Origin: Mycolicibacterium mucogenicum DSM 44124 | GTDB lineage: Bacteria > Actinomycetota > Actinomycetes > Mycobacteriales > Mycobacteriaceae | Direction: 5' to 3' | Assembly: GCF_005670685.2 (NCBI RefSeq) | Contig: NZ_CP062008.1 | Span: 1,674,001 to 1,738,000, forward strand | DNA length: 64,000 nucleotides | Part shown: positions 28,265 to 35,879 of the stretch, piece by piece | How the letters are laid out: each line of letters begins with the position of its first letter | Position numbering within the stretch: the first letter of the stretch is position 1 | Position numbers and translations under genes: made by a program | The notes under the pieces: model-generated | Told to the model about the DNA's origin: nothing | What the model saw: only the letters and a program-made list of their open reading frames with translations | Database searches by the model: none

Positions 28265-29587
28265 GTGTCGAAAGAACTTCACCTTCTGGCCTTCGGCAAC
28301 ACCCGTTCTGCCGGTCCGTGGCGGCATCCCGAGGCGGACAACAGCACCGCGGGTGTGCGGCGCCGGCTCATCAAGCACGCACAGCTGGCGGAAGCGGGTA
28401 CCTTCGACGCACTGTTCTTCGCCGACGGGCTGAACTACGGGCCACCGGCCACCTGGGCCTACAAGATTCCCGAAGATTTCGAACCACTCACCGCTGCGGC
28501 CGCGCTGTCGTCGGTGACCGACCACATCGGTCTGGTGGTCACCGGCTCGGCGACCCTGCAGCATCCCTTCCACCTGGCGCGGCAACTGCTTTCGCTCGAT
28601 CACCTCAGTGGTGGACGGGCCGGCTGGAATCTGGTGACCAGCTTCGCTCGCGCGGCGGCGGACAATTTCAGCGCGCAGGGCGTCGTCGATCACGACGAGC
28701 GCTACGCGATCGCCGAAGAAGCGCTCGATGTGGTTCGCAAGCTCTGGGACGGCTGGGGCGAGGACACGATCCTCGAGGACCGGGCCGCGGGAGTGTTCCA
28801 CGATGTCAACACGATTCGTGCGGCAGACCATCACGGCAAGTACTTCGATGTGACGGGCCCGCTGGGTGCGTCGCGCTCGGCGCAGGGCCAGCCCGTGATC
28901 TTCCAGGCCGGAGCGTCAACCACCGGAAGGACTTTCGCCGCCCAGCACGCCGAGGTCATCTTCACCAGTCACGGCAATCGCGGCCGGGCGCAAGAGTTCT
29001 ATCGGCAAATCCACCAGGAGGCGCGGCGTCTCGGCCGCGCGGCGCCACCGCTGATCACGCCGTCGTTCCGCTACGTCATCGGCTCGACCGAGGACGAAGC
29101 GCGCCGTGCCGAACGGGACGAGTACGAGTACTTCAGTCCCGAGTACCAGGCGGCCTGGCTGCTCGAGGTCGAGGTCGACGTTGTCGGCGCCGACCTCGAC
29201 GGGCCCGTGCCCGCCTCGGCGTTTCCCGAGTCCACACAGACGCACCAGACTGCGCTGGCCGGATATCGCGCGCTGGCTGCGGAAAGCCCGACGGTGCGCG
29301 ACTTCCTCTATCGCACCGTCAACGGCTGGGGTGCCGGCGTCGTCGGCACTCCGGAACGCATCGCCGACGAACTCGAGGCGTGGTTCAGCGACGGCGCCGC
29401 AGACGGTTTCGTCCTCCGCGACTCGGGATTGCCCGGTCAGGTCGAGTTGTTCGTCGATCAGGTAGTGCCGGTGCTGCGCAAGCGCGGACTGTTCCGCCAC
29501 GAGTACGCGGGCACGACGTTGCGATCGCATCTCGGGCTGGAGGTCCCCGCTCGTGCCCCGTCTCTCGCTGAGCCGGGTGTCCGATGA
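28265..29587 (+). CDS. LLM-type FMN-dependent monooxygenase (NtaA/DszA group)
   Basis: The 440-residue enzyme belongs to the bacterial-luciferase-like NtaA/SnaA/DszA group, two-component monooxygenases using reduced FMN. Many of these cut C-S or C-N bonds. Signatures are FDALFFADGLNYG near 45, LSGGRAGWNLVTS near 115, DHDERYAIAEEALDVVRKLWD near 140 and FQAGASTTGRTFAAQHAEVIF near 215. By my reading it has no Cys and no Met after the start. The stop overlaps the next monooxygenase (ATGA). The flavin reductase partner is not in the window. Together with the permease, GNAT and DszC-like genes it suggests organosulfur salvage. The substrate is unknown. Confidence 0.83.
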   Translation: MSKELHLLAFGNTRSAGPWRHPEADNSTAGVRRRLIKHAQLAEAGTFDALFFADGLNYGPPATWAYKIPEDFEPLTAAAALSSVTDHIGLVVTGSATLQHPFHLARQLLSLDHLSGGRAGWNLVTSFARAAADNFSAQGVVDHDERYAIAEEALDVVRKLWDGWGEDTILEDRAAGVFHDVNTIRAADHHGKYFDVTGPLGASRSAQGQPVIFQAGASTTGRTFAAQHAEVIFTSHGNRGRAQEFYRQIHQEARRLGRAAPPLITPSFRYVIGSTEDEARRAERDEYEYFSPEYQAAWLLEVEVDVVGADLDGPVPASAFPESTQTHQTALAGYRALAAESPTVRDFLYRTVNGWGAGVVGTPERIADELEAWFSDGAADGFVLRDSGLPGQVELFVDQVVPVLRKRGLFRHEYAGTTLRSHLGLEVPARAPSLAEPGVR

Positions 29588-30966
29588 CGGAGCCTTTCGT
29601 CCTCGCCGGTTTCACCATGTCGACGGTGTCGCACGGCAACTTCGGTATGTGGCGTCACCCGCAGGACCAGACGTCCCGGTACACCGACCTCCGGTACTGG
29701 GTGGAACTCGCGCAGCTCTTGGAGGCCGGCGGCTTCGACCTGCTCTTCATCGCCGACGCGGTCGGCCAACTCGATGTCTTCGGTGGCAGCGCGCAGGCGG
29801 CACTCACCGGCGCGGTGCAGACACCGGTCACCGACCCGTTGCTCGCCGTCTCGGCGATGGCGGCCGCCACCGAGCATCTCGGCTTCGGCATCACGGTGTC
29901 CACCACGTACGAGAGTCCATATCTGCTGGCGCGCAAGTTCAGTACGCTCGACCACCTCACCGGCGGACGGATCGGGTGGAACATCGTCACCTCGCTGCTG
30001 GACAGCGCCGCCCGCAACATCATCGGACGCGACCGGCAGATTCCGCACGATGAGCGGTACGCGATGGCGCAAGAGTTCCTCGAGGTCACCTACAAGCTGT
30101 GGGAAGGTTCCTGGGAACCCGACGCCATACTGCGCGACCGCGACCGCGGCGTCTACACCGACGCCGACAAGGTGCACCCCATCGGGCATCACGGCCGCTA
30201 CTTCAGTGTGCCGGGTGCGCATCTGGTCGAACCGTCCCCGCAGCGCACTCCCGTGTTGTTCCAGGCCGGAACATCCTCGGCGGGAAGGGAGTTCGCGGCG
30301 CGCAATGCCGAGCTGGTGTTCGCCAGCGATCCCCGGCCGGAGGTGTTGCGCGCGAACATCGCCGATATCCGGCGCCGCGCAGTGCAATACGGGCGGCGTC
30401 CGGACGCCATCAAGTTTCTGACCTCGGTCGAGATCGTCACCGACAGTACCGATGCCGCCGCGCGGGCGAAGGCGGACGAACTGGCGCGTTACCACGATCT
30501 CGAAGCCGGTCTGGTGCTGTTGTCGGCGCTGTCGGGTGTCGACTGGTCCGGCTACGGGGTGGACCGGCCGATCGAGCAGTTCGACACCGACGCGAGCCGG
30601 TCGATCCTGGCCGCCGTGGCCGATCCCGATGCGCGCCAGCGTCTTACGTTGCGTGACTATGCCGGTGGGCTCGGCGGATTCGGTGGCGCGCTGTTCGTCG
30701 GATCCGGGCGCACCGTCGCCGACGACCTGGAAAGTTACGCGGAGCGCGCGGGCGTCGACGGCTTCAACATCTCGTATCACATCACCCCCGGCAGCTTCGT
30801 CGATGTCGCCGAACACCTGATCCCCGAGCTGCGCCGGCGCGGGCGAGCGCGGGAGGCCGGTTCTTCGGAGACGTTGCGACAGCGGATTTTCGGCGGCGCG
30901 TCCGCGCTGCTGCCCGACGATCATCCCGGTACCGCGTTCCGGCACCAAAGAATCCCGTCGATTTGA
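29584..30966 (+). CDS. Second LLM-type FMN-dependent monooxygenase
   Basis: The 460-residue paralog of the preceding enzyme has the same NtaA/DszA-group features (FDLLFIADAVGQLDVF, LTGGRIGWNIVTSLLDS, HDERYAMAQEFLEVTYKLWEG, FQAGTSSAGREFAARNAELVF). It is preceded by an ATGA overlap and so translationally coupled. It has no Cys and four internal Met. Paired LLM monooxygenases with different substrate pockets are common in salvage clusters for S-alkyl cysteines and sulfones. The next gene is 109 bp downstream, a region without a recognised terminator. Confidence 0.83.
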   Translation: MTEPFVLAGFTMSTVSHGNFGMWRHPQDQTSRYTDLRYWVELAQLLEAGGFDLLFIADAVGQLDVFGGSAQAALTGAVQTPVTDPLLAVSAMAAATEHLGFGITVSTTYESPYLLARKFSTLDHLTGGRIGWNIVTSLLDSAARNIIGRDRQIPHDERYAMAQEFLEVTYKLWEGSWEPDAILRDRDRGVYTDADKVHPIGHHGRYFSVPGAHLVEPSPQRTPVLFQAGTSSAGREFAARNAELVFASDPRPEVLRANIADIRRRAVQYGRRPDAIKFLTSVEIVTDSTDAAARAKADELARYHDLEAGLVLLSALSGVDWSGYGVDRPIEQFDTDASRSILAAVADPDARQRLTLRDYAGGLGGFGGALFVGSGRTVADDLESYAERAGVDGFNISYHITPGSFVDVAEHLIPELRRRGRAREAGSSETLRQRIFGGASALLPDDHPGTAFRHQRIPSI

Positions 30967-31075
30967 TCGCTGCCGTATCGACCGTGACTGAGGGAAAGTG
31001 AATATCACGTAATAGATCGGTAAATACCTGTGCGGCAAAGCATTACGCGATACGCAGGGTGGAAAGGCAGGCAAG

Positions 31076-32623
31076 GTGTCCGCACCGAATCGCGTAGAAC
31101 TGGCCGGTCGCGCACTGGCCTCCGCGCAAGGTCATGGGTTACAGAAGGACGCGCTGGGATTCTGGGGCGTCTTCGCGCAGGGCCTGGCGGCCGCCGCACC
31201 CAGTGTGGCGCTGGCGTCGGTGCCCTTCTCTCTTTTCGTGGCCGCCGGCAGCGGTGCCACCTGGGCGGTACTCGTCGGCTTGACCATCACCGTGCTGATC
31301 GCCACCACCATCAGCTTCCAGGCCAGGCGCACCGTGTCGTCCGGCTCACTGGGCACCTACACCGGTAACGGGCTCGGCCCGGGATTCGCCTACACCGCCG
31401 GTTTCAGCCTGCTGATCGGATACATCGGCTTCGCCACCACCGGCACCCTGGGCGGCGTCGTCTACCTCGACTCGTTCCTGGAATCCATCGGATTGGGTTC
31501 GCAGGCAACGTGGTTCCGGCTGTTGCTGGTTGTGGTCATCGTCGGCGTCGCGACGTACCTGCCGTTCCGCGGTGCGTCCATCGCAGCCAAGTACGAGTTG
31601 GTCTTCGAGCTGATCGCCATCGCGTCGATTCTGGTGATCATCGTCGCCTCGTATGTCGGTTATGGATTCCGCGTCGACTGGGAGCAGTGGAACCCGGCAC
31701 ACCTGGGCAGCAGTACCACCTTCATCGCCGCGGTATCCGCCGTCGGTTCATACGCCGGCTTCGAGAGTGTCGCCTCGCTCGGCGCGGAAGCCAAAGACGC
31801 ACACCGCAATATCGCCCGCTCCCTACTGCGGGTGGTGCTGCTGCTGGGTGTGCTCTACGTCGTGTCGACCTACCCGCAGATCCTGCACTTCAACTCGATC
31901 GACGGTGACAAGGCGATCCTGCCGCAGCTCGCGGATTCCACCGGCGTGCACTGGGTGAACCAGGTCGTCAGCGGAACCGTGGCGATTGCGTTCATCGTGT
32001 TCGTCACCGCCGTGACCACCGCCGCGGCGCGGTCGCTGTTCACCTTCGCCCACGAGGGTGCGCTGCCGGCCGCGTTGACCAAGGTGCATCCCAAGTACAA
32101 GACGCCGTGGGTCGGCATCGCCTTCATCGGCGTGCTGTCCTTCGTCTTCTCGGTGGTGGCCACCGTGAGCTCGGCCGGCCGCGTGGTGTTCGACGTCTAC
32201 GGCGGTTACGTCTCCAACTGGGGCTTTCTGATCAGCTACCTGCTGGTCGTCGTCGCAACACCCATCTGGCTGTACAAGATTCGGGCCCTCACCCCGGTGC
32301 GGCTGGCCGTGTCCGTGGCCGCGACGCTGGCCATCGGGTATGTCATCTTCAGCAATTTCTATCCGGCGCCGAAGTTCCCGTTCAACATCCTGCCGCTCAT
32401 CTATGCGGGCATCCTGCTGGCCGGGCTGGCCTGGTACTGGTACCTCAAGCGTGCCAAGCCCGAGGTGGCGCGGCGGATCGGGAGCATTCAGACCCTGTCT
32501 GAAACCGAGCAGCAGCGGCTGATCGACGAAGGCATCCTCGAAGTGCTCGATCACCGGGCCGAGCAGTCGAATGCCGATGAGGACCGTGAGCCGGACCGAG
32601 ACAAGGAGCCGGTGGCGCCGTGA
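31076..32623 (+). CDS. APC-superfamily amino acid permease
   Basis: The 515-residue integral membrane protein has about 12 helices and the APC start (LGFWGVFAQGLAAAAPSVALAS, then SGSLGTYTGNGLGPGFAY). It would import an amino acid or amino acid derivative by cation symport. The C-terminal tail is hydrophilic and acidic. GTG 31076 is preceded by GGAAAGGCAGG. By my reading it has no Cys and no internal Met, which is remarkable for a permease of this size. The GNAT gene starts inside its stop (GTGA). Its position between two monooxygenases and an acetyltransferase suggests import of a sulfur-containing amino acid. Confidence 0.85.
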   Translation: MSAPNRVELAGRALASAQGHGLQKDALGFWGVFAQGLAAAAPSVALASVPFSLFVAAGSGATWAVLVGLTITVLIATTISFQARRTVSSGSLGTYTGNGLGPGFAYTAGFSLLIGYIGFATTGTLGGVVYLDSFLESIGLGSQATWFRLLLVVVIVGVATYLPFRGASIAAKYELVFELIAIASILVIIVASYVGYGFRVDWEQWNPAHLGSSTTFIAAVSAVGSYAGFESVASLGAEAKDAHRNIARSLLRVVLLLGVLYVVSTYPQILHFNSIDGDKAILPQLADSTGVHWVNQVVSGTVAIAFIVFVTAVTTAAARSLFTFAHEGALPAALTKVHPKYKTPWVGIAFIGVLSFVFSVVATVSSAGRVVFDVYGGYVSNWGFLISYLLVVVATPIWLYKIRALTPVRLAVSVAATLAIGYVIFSNFYPAPKFPFNILPLIYAGILLAGLAWYWYLKRAKPEVARRIGSIQTLSETEQQRLIDEGILEVLDHRAEQSNADEDREPDRDKEPVAP

Positions 32624-33615
32624 CACTGGAAGCAGAACGCCGCGTCACAAGCTGGACGGTGACACCCGCGACGCCGATCGATCATCCACAGATCGCCGAT
32701 TTCCTGGCCACCACTGTCGGTATCGGTGGACGCAAGTTCGCGGCCGATTCCCGTGATATCGCCGAACAATTCGACGACGCCCTGCCCGACGCGCTACTGG
32801 TGGTGCACGACGAAACGCAGCGCGTCCGGGGCTACGCGGCATTGCACGAGCCGCACGGGCAGGCCCCGGAGTTCCTGGCGGACTTCGTCTTCGACCCGGC
32901 GACCGCGGACGACGTCGTCGACGCCACTGTCGAGGCGGTAGTCGCCCGGTTCCAACGGGAAGCCGCCGTGATCCCGAAAGCGTTCCTGCGCAGTTTCATC
33001 GGGCCCACGCAGCAGACCGCCCTCGATACGCTGATCCGACTCGGCGCCGCCGAGGAAGGCCGCTTCATTCGGACCCGCAAGGCCCTCGACGACGAGGACG
33101 CCGAGTACCTGCAGGCCCTGACGCTGCCCGGGCTCACGTTGCTGAGCTGGCCGGAGGTGATCGAGCGGGGCCTGACCGAACAGGTGCGCAGTCTGCAGTT
33201 CGACACGTTCCTCGAGCACTTCGGCAACATGTCCAAGACGCCGGAGAGCTTCGCCCATCACATCGAGAGTCGTGCTTTCACAACGGATTTCAGCAACGCG
33301 GTGGTCAACGAAGCGGGCGAGGTGGTCGGGTATGTGCTGGGCTCGACCTACACCCACCTGACCGGCGACGCCGAGGAACGCAGCGCGCACACCGATTACA
33401 TCGGCGTACGCGCGGACCAACGCAAGCGCGGAATCGGTGAATTCCTGCTGCGCAAGATTTGGCTGGCGGCGCTGCGCCGCGGCCTGTCGATCGCGTCGCT
33501 GGGCACCGATATCAACAACGCGAGCAAGGCACATCTGCTGTATGCCCGACTGGGATATGTCGCGGTCGAACACCAGTCCGCGTACCGCATCGACTGCGAA
33601 GGATTCGCGAAATGA
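32620..33615 (+). CDS. GNAT acetyltransferase with tandem-type architecture
   Basis: The 331-residue protein is long for one GNAT domain. The C-terminal domain (about 165-325) is the active one, with the acetyl-CoA loop DYIGVRADQRKRGIGEFLL and NNASKAHLLYARLGYV. The N-terminal half looks like a degenerate second domain, as in MshD-like proteins. It has one Cys and one internal Met. It overlaps the permease stop by 4 nt and the following monooxygenase by 4 nt. In known S-alkyl-cysteine salvage pathways an acetyltransferase N-acetylates the substrate before monooxygenase C-S cleavage. That role here is inferred from context only. Confidence 0.78.
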   Translation: MTLEAERRVTSWTVTPATPIDHPQIADFLATTVGIGGRKFAADSRDIAEQFDDALPDALLVVHDETQRVRGYAALHEPHGQAPEFLADFVFDPATADDVVDATVEAVVARFQREAAVIPKAFLRSFIGPTQQTALDTLIRLGAAEEGRFIRTRKALDDEDAEYLQALTLPGLTLLSWPEVIERGLTEQVRSLQFDTFLEHFGNMSKTPESFAHHIESRAFTTDFSNAVVNEAGEVVGYVLGSTYTHLTGDAEERSAHTDYIGVRADQRKRGIGEFLLRKIWLAALRRGLSIASLGTDINNASKAHLLYARLGYVAVEHQSAYRIDCEGFAK

Positions 33616-34832
33616 GTTCCGCCACAAACTATCTGCAGCCTGCGACCGCCGATCTCGACGACCTACGGGCGCACTTCGCGCCGGTCTTCGCCAAGATCGC
33701 CGAGGCGAATCTGAACCGCGAACGCACGCGGACCTTTCCGCACGAGCAGGTGAGCCTGCTCAACGAAGCGGGGTTCGGCACGTTGCGAATCCCGGTGGAC
33801 CGCGGCGGTTTCGGGGCCTCACTGCAGCAGGTCTTCCTGCTGCTCGCCGACCTCGGTGAGGCCGATGCCAACGTCGCGCACATCTGGCGCAACCATCTGG
33901 CCTTCGTCGAGGACCGGCTGAATGCGCCGGTATCCGATACCAACGACGTCTGGATCAACCGGTTCCGGGCCGGCGAGTTCGTCGGCGGCGGCTGGACGGA
34001 AGCCAACAACGTCACGCTCGCCAACCTGGTCTCCACCGTCGCCACCGAGGGGGACCACTACCGGGTGACGGGCACGAAATTCTATGCCACGGGCAGTCTT
34101 TACGCGGACTGGCTCGATGTGCTCGGCCGCGGTGACGACGGCGAACTGCTCACCGCACTGGTGCGCGCCGACGGTCCCGGGGTCACCCTGGTCGACGACT
34201 GGGACGGTTTCGGCCAGCGCACCACGGCCAGCGGGACCGCCCGCTATGAGCGGGTGCGGGCCGAACGCGGCGACGTGTTTCCGGCCGCCGAACGGTTCGC
34301 CTATCAGGGCCACTTCTACCAGATCGCGATGTTGTCGGTGCTGACCGGAATCACGCGGGCGGCGCTGCGGGACGGCTCGGCGGCTCTGGTCGGTCGTAAG
34401 CGCAACTATCCGCAGGGCCTGACCGCGGTGCCCGCGCAGGACGCGCAGTTGCTGGCCGTCATCGGTGAGGTGTCCGCCGATGCGTTCGCGGCGGAAGCCG
34501 CGCTTGCCAAGGCCGGCGAGGCGTTGGACCGGATCGCCGGAGACGACGACGGCGCGCGACGGCGGCTGATCGCGGCCGAGGTGGCCGTGTCCCAGGCGCA
34601 GCTGGTGATCATCGCGGCGGCCCTGCGCGCCACCACGACGATCTTCGATGCGCTCGGTGCGTCCGGGGTGTCCGAAGAGCGTGGCCTGGACCGGCATTGG
34701 CGCAACGCCCGCACGCTGGCCTCGCACAACCCGCGGGTGTACAAGGCGCGCATCCTCGGCGATCACCTGATCAACGGCACCGACCCGGTGCCGGACTTCG
34801 CCGCGCTCGGGCGTGGGGGACAAGGCAATTAG
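33612..34832 (+). CDS. Acyl-CoA dehydrogenase-fold monooxygenase (DszC/SfnB-like)
   Basis: The 406-residue protein has the acyl-CoA dehydrogenase fold. LNEAGFGTLRIPVDRGGFG is near 51, the flavin-contacting TGTKFYATGS near 156 and a C-terminal region ending ILGDHLINGTDPVPDF. The catalytic Glu of true dehydrogenases is not evident. The His-containing LDRHWRNARTLASHNP segment is typical of the flavin monooxygenase group (DszC, SfnB) acting on sulfides and sulfones. It has no Cys and one internal Met. ATG 33612 overlaps the GNAT stop. It is the last gene of the predicted operon, convergent with the mddA-like gene. Confidence 0.8.
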   Translation: MSSATNYLQPATADLDDLRAHFAPVFAKIAEANLNRERTRTFPHEQVSLLNEAGFGTLRIPVDRGGFGASLQQVFLLLADLGEADANVAHIWRNHLAFVEDRLNAPVSDTNDVWINRFRAGEFVGGGWTEANNVTLANLVSTVATEGDHYRVTGTKFYATGSLYADWLDVLGRGDDGELLTALVRADGPGVTLVDDWDGFGQRTTASGTARYERVRAERGDVFPAAERFAYQGHFYQIAMLSVLTGITRAALRDGSAALVGRKRNYPQGLTAVPAQDAQLLAVIGEVSADAFAAEAALAKAGEALDRIAGDDDGARRRLIAAEVAVSQAQLVIIAAALRATTTIFDALGASGVSEERGLDRHWRNARTLASHNPRVYKARILGDHLINGTDPVPDFAALGRGGQGN

Positions 34833-34850
34833 GCGGTCGGCGCCGTCGGG

Positions 34851-35612
34851 TCAGACCGCGTGACGCGGCCCTGCTGAGTGATGGTGCGGGTGTAGTCCCG
34901 GGATCATCATCGGCACCTCGGCGCGGTAGTCCTGGTACGGGGCTCCGAGGCCGGCGACCAGGTCGTGCTCCTCGAGCTGGATCGCGATCAGGATGTACCC
35001 GGTGGTGGCGAAGGAGAACAGCAGATGTCCCGCCGTCATCATCGGGGTGGCCCAGAACGCGATGATGAAGCCGACCATGATCGGGTGCCGCACCACGCGA
35101 TAGAACATCGTGGTCCGGAAAGGCAAGTCCCGGTAGGGTTCTCCGCGCCACGCCAGATACACCTGGCGCAGCCCGAACAGATCGACGTGGCTGATCATGA
35201 ACGTCGACATCAGCACGATCGCCCAGCCCACCCAGAACAGGGTGAGCAGCACGTAGCGCCCGGCCGGTGCGGTGACGTGCCAGACGACCTGTGGCATGGT
35301 CCGCCATTGCCAGTACAACAAGCCCAGCAGCAAGCTCGACATCAGCACGTAGGTGCTGCGCTCGATGGATTGCGGCACGACGCGCGTCCACATCCGTTTG
35401 AACGCCGGCCGTGCCATCACGCTGTGTTGCACCGCGAACAGACCGAGCAGGATCAGGTTGACAACCACGGCCTCGCCGATCGACGCGGCGATGCCGTGGT
35501 CGACGGTGCGGGGCACCACCACATTGCCCACGAAGCCGACGGCATAGAGGAACGAGGCCAGGAACACCGCGTAACACAGCACGCCGTAACCAAGTGTCAG
35601 ATAGCGCTTCAT
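34851..35612 (-). CDS. mddA: MddA-like methanethiol S-methyltransferase
   Basis: The 253-residue membrane protein belongs to the NnrU/isoprenylcysteine methyltransferase group and resembles MddA, which methylates methanethiol with SAM to dimethyl sulfide. Five or more membrane helices are visible. The SAM-binding C-terminal signature is YRVVRHPIMVGFI followed by LEEHDLVAGLGAPYQDYRAEVP. GGAGGA precedes ATG 35612. The tail ends in a His cluster (HPHHHS). In contrast to the neighbouring sulfur genes it is Met-rich (about 12 internal Met), suggesting it is not part of the starvation set. The exact substrate is inferred from family resemblance. Confidence 0.72.
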   Translation of the reverse strand: MKRYLTLGYGVLCYAVFLASFLYAVGFVGNVVVPRTVDHGIAASIGEAVVVNLILLGLFAVQHSVMARPAFKRMWTRVVPQSIERSTYVLMSSLLLGLLYWQWRTMPQVVWHVTAPAGRYVLLTLFWVGWAIVLMSTFMISHVDLFGLRQVYLAWRGEPYRDLPFRTTMFYRVVRHPIMVGFIIAFWATPMMTAGHLLFSFATTGYILIAIQLEEHDLVAGLGAPYQDYRAEVPMMIPGLHPHHHSAGPRHAV

Positions 35613-35823
35613 CCTGTCCTCCGATTCTCGGAATGATCCGGCGACGACGTCCGCACCGGTCGACTCGTATGCTGCGTCGGGGACGGCCCTAGGCGCGGCC
35701 TTGATGTCGGGAACGATTGGGCCCAACGAGAGGGGAGAGGCCGGCAGACCGCCGGTCCGTGACGTCACACTTGGTGCCGCGGCCCCTGGTCACTCTTCCA
35801 ATATATTCCTGGCCGGAGATACG

Positions 35824-35863
35824 CGAAAACCCCCAGTTTTCCGCGGAAAACTGGGGGTTTTCG
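35824..35863. terminator. Perfect 40-nt palindrome after the cysteine desulfurase gene
   Basis: CGAAAACCCCCAGTTTTCCG is followed directly by its exact complement, 17 nt beyond the desulfurase stop. It probably ends the encapsulin-desulfurase transcript before the mddA-like gene on the same strand. Its centre TTTTCCGCGG is shared with the dyads at 27102 and 40185. Confidence 0.75.
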
Positions 35864-35879
35864 TGACTGCTCGTGAGGG

